64,000 nt of DNA. Origin: Quercus robur. Lineage: Eukaryota > Streptophyta > Magnoliopsida > Fagales > Fagaceae. Positions 54,421 to 64,000 of the stretch are shown one piece after another. The stretch is from contig NC_065536.1 in NCBI RefSeq assembly GCF_932294415.1, positions 2,914,001-2,978,000 of the forward strand, in the 5' to 3' direction. The position numbers were made by a program, and so were the translations under genes. The notes under the pieces are model-generated. The model was not told the DNA's origin and did not search any database. It was given only the letters and a program-made list of their open reading frames with translations. Position 1 is the stretch's first letter. Each line of letters begins with the position of its first letter.

Positions 54421-57400
54421 TCACTTAGAGAGAAAGGGGGAAAAAACCTACACTTACACAGAGGTTGTAACTATTAAAATGAAAGGATTGATATGTGATG
54501 CAATGCCATGACATCAGAAAACCACCATAATATGCATTTGAAAATGAGCATATTAGTTGGTTCACATCAAAACAACTACTCCACTGTACCATATTTGAAG
54601 ACATCCAACCAATAAAGGTCCTACTTACACGGCAGATTCTTTTAGAAATCCTATCTTGAGTGCACAAATATATGCAATCAATGATACCGTTCAGCAATTT
54701 AAGCAAAAGAAGAAAAGAAGGGTACCATTCAGCATCATAGCATAAGCTGGACCACCTTTGAAGTCATAATGGTTAGGTAACAAGCGTTGACTAGGAACAG
54801 GAAAGGGGAGAGGAAAAGAGGATGGTCACCTTTGAGGTAGAAGACGTAAAGCAAGATGATGAAGAAAAGATCAAGTTCTTGCAAAAATAAGAAGGTTATG
54901 AGAAGCTCATAATTAAACAATGAAAATTTTTCATGAATCAGAGACTAGTAATACTACAATTAAGAAGGCGGTATAAGGAATAAGAACTTAGACCCCAATG
55001 TTACCTAGAAATGCCAAATTAAATCTAATATGATTGCAAGGTAAGTATTAATCATATTATGTAATAACATGTGAGTAAAATGATGAACAACTTCCTGAAA
55101 TTTGAAGTGTAGGCGTAATGAAAAACTATTAATCAGAATGGGAATGCATATTTATGTAATAACATGGAATTTTTGTTTCAAATTGGTAGGTGTACTGAAG
55201 TAAACAACTGTCTTTTATGTAAATTATTTCATCAATATTGTCAAGAAGATTAAAGATGTAAGCAGGTTATCTAGGTTGCAGTTTAATCTTGGATTTGACT
55301 AGAAGCCAGATGATTTTCTGTCACTGTAACATGTAATGGTATCCTATGTATCCCTTGAAATAATTAAAAATGTGTTTAACAAGTTCCTTGAAGAAAGTAT
55401 GTTTTACAAAAATGCAAAGAAGCATCACGGACTTCTACTTCCGTGTCAATTATGTTAAACATGTTAAATGGTGTTCTAGAACTTTGCATGTGAAATCCAT
55501 CTTTTGAGACAGAAGCCTGCAAGTAGAAATCTCAAAAGCTAAGGTTGACAAGAACCAGTACAAGAATCAAATTAAAAGCTGTTTCACAAGTTTATGGTGA
55601 AATATGTTTGACAAAAAAGCACAATGGCAGACTCACACTTATTTTCCTGTCAACAGTGTAAAACACGTCAAGTGGCATTTATGCCCTTAGCACACTGTGC
55701 AAACATGAATCAACATTGCCTAGATTCTAGAAGCCAACATGTGAGGAATTTAAACAGGCAAAACTCAGGTACAATTCATTAGGTGTTGTATCTTAGGTTT
55801 CCCAATCAAATTTAAATACATGGATGCATTGACCAATTAAGTATACACAATATTATCTTTTTAAAAATAATTAAATTCATTGTAGGCATGTATTTGAATT
55901 AATTAGGGAACTTATCGTACAACACCTAAAGATTATACAGAAGAAGCACTAGTATGGATGCGGGTATGGGTACGATACGAATACGATATGAAATATGGTG
56001 ATACGAAAATTCTTGAAAAGCTAGGATATGATACGATGGGTATTAATTAAATATAAAATATATTTTTATCCATATTTTAAAAATATTATTAAGCATATAT
56101 CAATTTTATACCAATAATGGATAATAAAGTGAATCCATGGCTTTTAAATGATGTTTAGAATACAAACTAAGATCCAAAAGGGTAAATAAAAGATAGCTTA
56201 ACATTGAAACCAATACATAAAAAATATAAATAAAAATATTCACAAGTTTGGGTTATCTTTCACTATTGGGAGGTTGGGGTACGACCATATCATGGGTGTA
56301 TCTCATACATATTGGCAATTTTTTAAAATTAATTAACAAAAAATGGGGATATGCATGTAGGAGTATCTCAGAGGTATTTAGTATGGATACGTATCGGATA
56401 TGGGTACGTGAGCAAAACTGAAGTATTGTGCTTCCTATTTATACTTAAGTTTTACCCATTTACCAACTTAGTAGTATTCTTAAGTCTAAAAATAAAATTT
56501 TCAATATATTTAAAATTTGACTCAATGTTGAGTTCAGTCCAAATTCAACCAAATAATTTTGATCAGGCTGTGAAAAGTGATAAGAACAACAAATTCAACA
56601 AAGTCTACTAGAAATCGAGTAATCAAAAACTGTCTTATTCATATAATATCTGGGAATTAAAGGATGTATAGAATTTGATTGATGAAGTGTCTCACCATCC
56701 TCTCTTGTAATTTTTTGTAATAACTTGTTTAGAAAATATAAGATTCTTCTTTCCTGTGCATGGATCACATATCTAGTTTGTAGTGTTCGACATAACATTT
56801 GCACGAGCAAAATTTCTGTCCTTTATTTTAGTTATCTATTTTTCATTAAAAGTATTTCTTTCGTCCTTTGTGTATTAATGTGAAATTATTTTGATATTTC
56901 GAGAAGATCCATCCCATAATGCAGGATGCACTTAAGGCTTATGCCATCAGGCATGATATAGCCATTCACCATCTTTCAGCCAGAGGGCAAAAACCATTTT
57001 ATTTTTTAAGTAATACAATGTTTTTGAAGTGAGGAGATATATCATTTGCACAGTATGTGTACACAACACTCAATTGAATACAGCACCAATCATATGTTTT
57101 AGTGGTTTAACTTTCCTTGCAATAACAGCGTAACACATATTTGACCGAGTTATAAATCTTAAATATTAAATACGTAGGCTATTTCTCTTGGAAAAACTTA
57201 ACAATCCATATAGGAGTGGGCACACTTAGACATACACACAAATGACACAAGAGCACAAACTTGGAAGTTGATGGCTAGAGTGAAAGAGAGGTTTAACTGA
57301 CACACATAAAACAAGTAACTCAGGAAAATTAGGAATTTATAGTCACTTTATACCAAACATCTCTTACCATAACGGACAACAGAAAGATACTCTTTGTATT

Positions 57401-58441
57401 CTTGCAAGCACAACAACATCCTTTCTTATAAGTTAACAAGAAAAGGATTTCAATATCCCCCCCTTTTTTTTTGATAAGAAAGATGTATATTTAGTGACAT
57501 ATTAACTAAGTCACTAAAATGGGAGAAATATAAGTTGAAACAAGCAAATGCAAAATCCATACTGGAAAGATCACCTCTTTTTGTATGATCTTCAACTCAA
57601 CAGTGCCCTGTATTGCAATCACTTTTCCTTTTTTCTTAGGTCAAGTCTTACTACCTGGGACCAACTCACTTTGTAATAATGTCATGAATTTGGATACAAA
57701 TCAAGGTAGCTCCTGTAAAAATGACACAATTAAACATTAAAAAAAGAAAAAAGAAAAAAAAAGAAATCAGAATAAAATGTCATTCTTCAAAAATTAATGT
57801 ACCTAAAGCTGACGATGATATTCTTCCTAGCAAAACTTGTCCTGAGGAATTTGCTTGGCAGCGTGTGAGATGGAGGATCTACCACCAAAAGTGATTTGTG
57901 ATGGCTTCTCCACATGGTCATACTTCAGATACCAGTTGGAAAAGTTTTTCTCTTGGACCCATCATGACTTCATGAGTAGGTGTTTAGAATCTTGTTTTAC
58001 AACAAAGAAGTGCTTTTTTAGATTGTAGAGTCTGCAAGTTAGCAATTGGAGGCCATTACTATGGACATTGTAGAAAAATGTCACGTGAAAAAGTCAGACT
58101 GATCAACCACAGGTCCCACCTAGGTCATCAATTACTCCATCTTAAAGATCAATATCTCGACCATCTAAATGCTTTTGCCTTCATTAGTCTCACTAGAGGA
58201 TAAGCCATTATAAACAGAACTCCATGGTTGATTTGCTGAGCACATTTCAGCTAAAATTCACAATTTATTATTTCCATCGTTCCAAAAATAATAATAAAAC
58301 ACAATCTTAGTTTGCAATTGTCCAGTAACGTCAAGACTTTGCTTGAATATCTAATATAAGACTCAGGGAAGGTAAGTATGCATGACTTATGTCTCTAAAT
58401 CAGTCAGTCCTTGGATCTAGTAAGAAACATTATATGCACAA
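54421..58441. other. Intergenic between the LINE relic and the PPR gene
   Basis: It is AT-rich with short, unrecognised open frames. A repeat with ACGATACGAATACGATATGA-type phrases occupies about 55,950-56,415. The part next to 58,441 should include the 3' UTR of the minus-strand PPR gene. No other gene could be supported. Confidence 0.45.
55950..56415. repeat. Dispersed-type repeat with 'GATACG' ends
   Basis: AGTATGGATGCGGGTATGGG (about 55,951) and AGTATGGATACGTATCGGAT (about 56,379) bound an AT-rich core with a ~430-base spacing. The ends are direct, not inverted. The type of element is unknown. Confidence 0.35.
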
Positions 58442-60550
58442 TCACCAATAGTCTTTGCAAGAACACAATCCATCCTTAAAATGATGAAATCTATTAGCAT
58501 CCCTCAAAATGATATCCCTCCCAGTCACTTTTGCTATTAATTTGATTGCAGAATGACAGTCCCCACAAACCCGAAGATTCTTCATCACCCGAATGGGCAC
58601 CCCTTCTGGCAACTTTAGTAGTCCATATGCTACAGCGAGTTTCTCACTATGATACCCCAACATATGCACCTTCTCTTCTTCATCCACATCATGCAGCACA
58701 AAGCTACCATCAGGGCAGTACCCAGCTTCTCTTAACAATCCACTTATTCTCTCCAACATTTTCATGATCAATTCCTGCTCAGGGTGGCCCATGCTATCTC
58801 CCCCTGTAAACATATGTACTTTCTTTTCCACCTCAATCCAACTACAGCCAGGTGACTTGCTCACACTTCTTCTTCTCATTTTTTTCCTCAAGACTGCAAC
58901 ATCACCCCATTTACCTTTGGATGCATAAATATTTGATAGCAAAGTGTAATGCCCAGAATTTTTGGGCTCAAGCTGTACAAGTTTCTTTGCTGCAACTTCA
59001 GCCAAATCCAGTTCCATGTGGGTTCTACATGCACCTAATAAAGCACCCCAAACAACAGCATCTGCCTCCACTGGCATACTCTCAATCAAATTCATTGCCT
59101 CATTTACCTGTCCTGCCCGTCCAAGTAGATCAACCATGCAAGCATAGTGTTCGGTTCTTTGCTCCACTTGATATTTGGAGTTCATTGACTCAAAAATTTC
59201 AAACCCTTCTTTAACCTTCCCAGTGTAGCTGCATGCTGAAAGAACTCCAATAAAGGTGACATCATCGGGCAAAATGTTCAAAGAACACATCTCATAGAAA
59301 ACCTGCAAAGCTTCCTCACCTAAACCATGTTGAGCATACCCTGTAATAATAGAATTCCACATAACAATATCCTTTGGAGCAAACCTGTCAAACACCAACT
59401 TTGCCTTCACAAGGTTGCCACATTTAACATACATTGTGATCAATACTGAGGCAACATACACATCAAGATCATACTGGGATCTCACCAACTGGCCATGAAC
59501 CTGTTTACCATGATCAAGACTTGCCAGGCTGGCACAAAGACCGAGAGCACTGATCAAAGAAGGGAAGTTAGGCCTAACTCCTCTTTGCATTACAGCAAAC
59601 AAATTAAGTGCTTCCAATTCAAATCCATTCTGTTCATAAACCTTTATCATTGCACTCCACGTCCCATCATCTTTCTCTCTCATTTGGTCAAACACCCACC
59701 TTGCTTTAGCTACCTCCCCATTCTGGCCAAGTCCAAGGATCATCGCATTGCAAGCAACAATTGACTTCACTGGCATTGCATCAAAAAGCTCCAAAGCCTC
59801 TTCTATCCGCTCACATTGAGTGTACCCCATCAGCATCGCTGTCCATGACACCTCATTTTTCTCTGGCATCACTTCAAAAAGCTTTCTAGCAACATCAACC
59901 CGCTGGTTATGCACATACCCAGAAATCATAGTAGTCCAAGTAATCACATTCCTTCGTGGCATCTCATCAAAAATCTCACGAGCTTTAGCCAACCGCCCTT
60001 CTTGACAAAACCCTCCAATCATACTAGTCCTTGCCACGACATCCTTCTCAGGCATCATATCAAAAATCCGACAAGCCTCATCAATACGACCCTCTTGTAT
60101 TAGACCACCCAACATCACCGTCCACGACACAACATTCTTTTCAGGCATTTGCCAAAAGAGTGATTCAGCCTCCGAAACCATACCCTCTTTAACATATCCC
60201 CTAACCATCGCAGTCCATGAAACAACATTTCTTTCAGGCATTAAATCGAATACCTTTCTAGCTTCACTAACCATCCCATTCTTTATATACCCGGATATCA
60301 ACCCATTCCAAGAAACAACACACCTCTCTGGCATTCTATCAAACAAAATCTTAGCTTCTCGGGGCTGATAATTTTGGAAATACCCAGCAATAATTGAGTT
60401 CCAAGCAACAATGCTTTTATCAGGCATTTTATCAAACACCTTTCGGGCATTCTCGATATGGCCGATACGGGCATACCTTGAAATCTGAGAAAGGGAGGAA
60501 ATTCCAACACTTGTACAATATATCCTATATGGGTTTAACCTAAAATGCAT
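58442..60550 (-). CDS. PPR protein, PLS class with E/E+ and DYW domains
   Basis: This intronless frame of 702 residues is preceded by an in-frame TAA two codons before the ATG. After a short basic N-terminus (MHFRLNPYRIYCTS), plausible as a mitochondrial presequence, a long run of ~31-residue PPR units follows (motif MPE.NVVSW..MI.GY...G...EA..LFD) to about residue 480. An E region (GCSWIEV.....F) and a C-terminal DYW domain complete it. The DYW domain keeps the deaminase-like HSE (634-636), Cys662/Cys665 of CGDC, CSC (696-698) and the terminal DYW (700-702). Such proteins direct C-to-U editing of organelle RNA. It closely resembles Arabidopsis At1g56690 and its paralogue At1g09410. No frameshift is seen. 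Confidence 0.93.
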   Translation of the reverse strand: MHFRLNPYRIYCTSVGISSLSQISRYARIGHIENARKVFDKMPDKSIVAWNSIIAGYFQNYQPREAKILFDRMPERCVVSWNGLISGYIKNGMVSEARKVFDLMPERNVVSWTAMVRGYVKEGMVSEAESLFWQMPEKNVVSWTVMLGGLIQEGRIDEACRIFDMMPEKDVVARTSMIGGFCQEGRLAKAREIFDEMPRRNVITWTTMISGYVHNQRVDVARKLFEVMPEKNEVSWTAMLMGYTQCERIEEALELFDAMPVKSIVACNAMILGLGQNGEVAKARWVFDQMREKDDGTWSAMIKVYEQNGFELEALNLFAVMQRGVRPNFPSLISALGLCASLASLDHGKQVHGQLVRSQYDLDVYVASVLITMYVKCGNLVKAKLVFDRFAPKDIVMWNSIITGYAQHGLGEEALQVFYEMCSLNILPDDVTFIGVLSACSYTGKVKEGFEIFESMNSKYQVEQRTEHYACMVDLLGRAGQVNEAMNLIESMPVEADAVVWGALLGACRTHMELDLAEVAAKKLVQLEPKNSGHYTLLSNIYASKGKWGDVAVLRKKMRRRSVSKSPGCSWIEVEKKVHMFTGGDSMGHPEQELIMKMLERISGLLREAGYCPDGSFVLHDVDEEEKVHMLGYHSEKLAVAYGLLKLPEGVPIRVMKNLRVCGDCHSAIKLIAKVTGRDIILRDANRFHHFKDGLCSCKDYW

Positions 60551-61521
60551 TGTTTAACTAGAATCTGAATTACCCAGATGAAAAAGACACTAAATTTCAA
60601 AACTTTTATTGGAAATTTTGCAGTTTCTTTAGAAACCCAGATATCAAATATGGCTAAAAATTGTAAAACAGTGATAAAGTTAGGATTTTGACTCAGAATT
60701 TTGAAGATTGAGACTGGTTTTTTTTTTCAACTATGCAAGAGCGCGGGAAACCCTTTGGGGCCAAGTGAGGGTGACCTAACCTAATTTATACTAACTTTAT
60801 GAATTTAATAAGTAGAAAGAACCGTCGTCGTTTTGGCAACCATTTATGTTTTTTTTTTTTTTTTTTGATGGGACCATTTATGTTTGTAAAAGCTATTAGT
60901 GACAGTGTAATGTTTTTATGGCAACGAATTTATAATAAATAAAAAAGGTTCCTTACCAAAAGAACTTTTCAAGCTTATATCAGTTTTTTCTTTATAAGCT
61001 TCAATTTCATATAATTAAAAGCCTATATTAGTTAGTTGGGGTGAAACTTATTTCTAGTGTTTTTTTAAAGTGGACACGATACGATTCAAACACGTGTTTA
61101 AAATTGGACACGTGTCTAAATCGTGTCGTGTATGGTGCAAAAACGCACTGGATAGAAACTGGTATCCATTAGTTGGTATATATTGCTATAATAAATCTTA
61201 TAAAACAATTGTGTTAAGTTGTTTATTTGAGCTTTTTCTTTTTTTGCATAATTTTTTTAAGATCTACAAAGTGATAAAGATATAAGAAAAGTGTAGGTTA
61301 ATGTATCAAATTTTACTCTCCTTTTTTTTTCCTATTAGTTTTTATCTTCTACATGGATTCCCTTCCAATAATGCGACTATGTTAAGGCTAATCCAAATGC
61401 ATTAGTACGAAGCAAGGACGATAGGTACTTAAATAGAATAGTGGTAAAGTATTGAAATTGACGTAGTTGTTTGTAAATAGTAGATTAACTAAAATAATAA
61501 AAGAGAATTTTTTAGACCAAA
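60551..61521. other. Upstream region of the PPR gene, no other gene seen
   Basis: It contains the probable PPR promoter (minus strand), T-runs at about 60,718 and 60,850-60,866, and a stretch with CACGTGTTTAAAATTGGACA and ACACGTGTCTAAATCGTGTC near 61,088-61,130 that resembles transposon sequence. Nothing codes convincingly. Confidence 0.45.
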
Positions 61522-62515
61522 TCTATATATTATTAAAAGCTGAAGCGTAGCATTTAATGTTGCTACGCTCACGTTAAGCCACATCAACAGCCATGTCATT
61601 TCCATCATTTTTTTCTAAATTTTTCCTACAATTTTAAAATAGTTTTTACCAATTTTAAAATACTGATAAATATAAAATATTTTCCAGCCCTATCTCTACC
61701 ATAAAGCCCACTTCTTATACATTTAATTCCACCATAAAGCCCAAACCCAAAGCCTTTTCAACTGAAACCTTTTAAAACCCTCTGTTTTCCCGGTTTTAAC
61801 TTTTTGTTTTCCTACACGGTTTCAATTTCCTCTCCCCACGTTTTAGTTCTTTCCCCTTCCCCACTTTGTTCTACAGTTTCACATTTAATTCACGCTAGCC
61901 TCTCTCCCTTCTAACGGTGGCCTCTCTGTCTTCCTTCCTTCATATCTTCCTCTCCTCACACTACTATATAAATACTGACAGAGGCTGGATGATTCGGTTG
62001 ACGTATCTCTAAATCCCAGTTTCTTTTGTGGTCCATTCTTTTGCTTGATGTTTTTTTTTCCCCTCTCTTTACTGCCTTTTTCGTGTTGTGGTGTGGATGA
62101 TTGTTTACTGCCTCTTTCATAGGATGTAGAATTTTTGATTGCTGGGTTTTTTTAATTGGAGTTTTACCTCTTTAGGTCTGTTCATTTTGAGTTTTTTATT
62201 GATGGGTTTTTTTAATTCTATGTGATTCCAATGACTTAGTATGACTTTGATTTCTTAGCATAGTGCTGTGGTGTTTGCTTCCACTGTTTTCCAACAATTG
62301 GTATCAACGCCTACTTCAATATCATGATTGTATAATATGTTGATTGGGTTTTAGAATCAAAGCAAATTGTTTTCCTGGTGTTTCAATTTTTTGCAGTAAT
62401 TTTTCTGCATAATTGTGTTTATCATGGTCTTTGGTTTAGACATGGTTTGATATTCATGGTTTTGAATTTAAGTCATTTTGCAAGCATTTTTATTTTGTAC
62501 TAAGATTGTTTTTTT
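61522..62515. other. Possible Helitron 5' end and non-coding sequence
   Basis: TCTATATATTATTAAAAGCT at 61,522, preceded by A, has the form of a plant Helitron start, and the following GCGTAGCATTTAATGTTGCT-ACGC can form a hairpin. No CTAG end could be paired with it. The rest has CT-rich then T-rich sequence like a 5' UTR and intron, but no exon was recognised. Confidence 0.3.
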
Positions 62516-62519
62516 TTAA

Positions 62520-63641
62520 GGCGAAAATGCACTTTTGGTCCCCACATTTTAGGTCTATAGTCAATTTGGTCCCTAAATTGATTTATCTCCTAGGTCAATC
62601 CCTGATTTTTAAAAATCATTTTTAAAATAGTCCCTACCGTCAACCCAGTGACAGAAAATACTGAGGTGGTAAACGGAATGCACTGTTTGCTGACGTGGCT
62701 AATAGAATAATAATAATAAAATATATTTAACATTTTTTAAATGCCATGTCAGCATTTAAATTAATAAAAAAAGCCAGCCCTAAGAAAATTTTAAAAAAAA
62801 TGTAAATTAAAATTTTTTTAAAAACCTTAAATCTAATTTAAACTAAAATCATTTCTTAAAAAATAAAAATTCATAATTCTTTTTGTTTTTGTTTATGGTT
62901 AACCCCATCAATTTAAAAAAAAAAAAAAATCTTCTACACTCTCTACCTAATCTCAAACTCCCTCTCTCTCTTCACCCTACACTCTCTATCGGTATCAGAC
63001 GAAACGACGTATCTTGACAAGAGCTCGTACACGAGCTACAAGTGTGGCCAACAGGGTTCGAGATACGGCTCTTCTTCTTCGGGATCAGCGGATTCTTGAC
63101 CAGTGTTTTCGTGCGAAGCCGGTGGCAAGCATCGAAAAACGTTGACCGATACCATCCGAATCATTTCCTCTTGGCAAGTTTCAGTGATTTTTCCCGAACC
63201 GGATTGTATGAAATCGACGAGCTCCATGAGCAATTGCCTCTTGATCTCTTTCTCTCTCACCGATTTGAGCGTGTTGGAGAAATCGAATTGGAAGCAACAA
63301 ATTTGAAGTTTTCGGAAAAACAAGCTTTGTCGCTTCGATACGGGCACGTCTCGGAACAACGGGAGAGGATCCACGGGTCCAGACGGAGGCGGGCCAAGGC
63401 CCATCAACGAGAATCTTCGCGAAGGACAAGATTTTGTCCTCACCCGTAGTGGCAACTTCATTTTGGCTCCTAGAAGGCTTCGATGGACAGTCGACGAAGT
63501 TCTGTTGAGCGTGAATAGGATGGAGGAGGAGCCTGGTGAAAACCTCGTCGGTAACCGGATCGGCGAGGAAATCAATTGTTCTGGGTTTTTTTTAATTTTT
63601 TTTTATATGACGATTTGCATATTTTTTTGGATTTATGGGTT
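62520..63641. mobile_element. MULE-type element, left end plus captured gene; right end not in view
   Basis: It starts GGCGAAAATGCACTTTTGGT, nearly the same as the terminus of the Pack-MULE at 32,978 (GGCATAAATGCACTTTTAGT). It then has GTCCCTAAATTGATT, GTCCCTACCGTCAACC and CTGACGTGGCTAATAG blocks typical of such arms. A PP2A B' fragment follows. The opposite arm is missing: an LTR-like sequence begins near 63,642 and runs off the window, so the element may be interrupted there. Confidence 0.6.
62985..63575 (-). pseudogene. Captured PP2A B' (B56) regulatory-subunit fragment
   Basis: The minus strand from 63,575 reads through GPVDPLPLFRDVPVSKRQ, LQICCFQFDFS, REKEIKRQLLMELVDFIQSG, CQEEMIRMVSVNVFRCLPPA and SADPEEEEPYLEPCWPHL. 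These are the start of the conserved core of plant PP2A B' subunits (alpha/beta type), which target the phosphatase. At 63,036-63,038 a TAG replaces the Gln expected after WPHL. The homology continues beyond it (LVYELLSRYVVSSDTD) to about 62,985 and then ends abruptly. The C-terminal two-thirds of the family is absent. The truncation, the stop and the position beside a MULE arm argue for transposon capture. Confidence 0.75.
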
Positions 63642-64000
63642 TGTGTTAGATTCTAAATGTTTAGAATAATTGGCAAATCGTGAACACAAACTTGTCTAGA
63701 TATAGATCTTAGAGTCTATAGGTATTATTAGACAATGCTCAAGGTGATTCAAGTCAAGATTCAAGAACATACAAGCTACAGGAAAAAGATTTCATAATCT
63801 ATCTGGTTTGATCGATTGAAAGACAGGCTCGATTGATCGAAAGTCGTATCTGCAGAATTTTAATTAAACACAAACAGTAGTTCAAGCCCATTAAGGATTA
63901 GGGTTTCCAATCTACTTCTCCCAATATATAAAGGAAACTTTAAGCACGTTTTTAGGTGGCTTTTCAGAGAGAAAAGAGGGTGCCTATTTTGTATTTAGGG
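63642..64000 (+). mobile_element. Probable LTR start of a retrotransposon (truncated by window)
   Basis: From TGTGTTAGATTCTAAATG the sequence changes character, with GATCGATTGAAAGACAGGCT-GATTGATCGAAAG repeats and a TATATAAAGG TATA-like box near 63,927, as in a plant LTR. The second end, primer site and internal genes are beyond the window, so the call is tentative. Confidence 0.4.

Noticed and set aside
54425..54706. 93-residue minus-strand frame rich in Cys and Ser
   Set aside because: No homology that I can recognise and no splice context; chance is likely.
58852..60103. Plus-strand frames inside the PPR gene
   Set aside because: They are antisense shadows of the 702-residue PPR frame, which has strong motif support.

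Overview
The window is plant nuclear DNA. It has long AT-rich intergenic stretches, GT-AG introns, plant-specific protein families (a DYW-type PPR protein, a NIMIN-type NPR1 interactor, a plastid-type G6PD-like protein), and many plant transposon classes (Mutator-like elements with long inverted repeats, Helitrons, MITEs, a LINE, solo LTRs). Repeat style and intron sizes suggest a woody eudicot. A Fagales tree is possible, but that is a guess from general repeat character, not a demonstrated assignment.

Four genes look intact. From left to right they are: pyrrolidone-carboxylate (pyroglutamyl) peptidase, four coding exons, minus strand, 24,431-27,161; a G6PD4-type plastidic glucose-6-phosphate dehydrogenase homologue, 12 exons, plus strand, 41,370-48,131; a single-exon NIMIN protein, plus strand, 51,740-52,105; and an intronless 702-residue PPR-DYW protein, minus strand, 58,442-60,550. 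A 32-residue C-terminal end of another gene lies at the left edge (2-97). The order G6PD4 - NIMIN - PPR matches the Arabidopsis neighbours At1g09420 - At1g09415 - At1g09410, and the peptidase next to a PPR matches At1g56700 - At1g56690. The window therefore looks like one unfractionated ancestral block. The genes share a neighbourhood, not an evident pathway.

Layout: 0.1-5.3 kb is dominated by three tandem arrays (139-bp x3, about 129-bp x3, about 640-bp x4). 5.4-8.4 kb holds repeat remnants and a Pack-MULE carrying a broken PP2 (phloem-lectin) fragment. 10.4-12.4 kb has two MITE-like elements. 14.9-17.2 kb has a 3-copy and a 10-copy tandem array. 17.6-19.7 kb has an F-box/LRR relic, a solo LTR and a short Helitron. 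24.4-28.9 kb is the peptidase gene. 31-41 kb is a nested transposon field (MITE, Helitron-like units, a second Pack-MULE, a TTA-flanked MITE, two solo LTRs of one family). 41.4-48.1 kb is G6PD4, with a 7-copy array in intron 1 and a MITE in intron 4. 51.2-52.1 kb is NIMIN with a triplicated leader module. 53.0-54.4 kb is a decayed LINE. 58.4-60.6 kb is the PPR gene. 61.5-64.0 kb holds a third MULE-type end carrying a broken PP2A B' fragment, and a probable LTR running off the window.

No rRNA gene, functional tRNA gene, CRISPR array or intact transposase was seen. Homology calls come from recognising motifs by eye; no database search was run.
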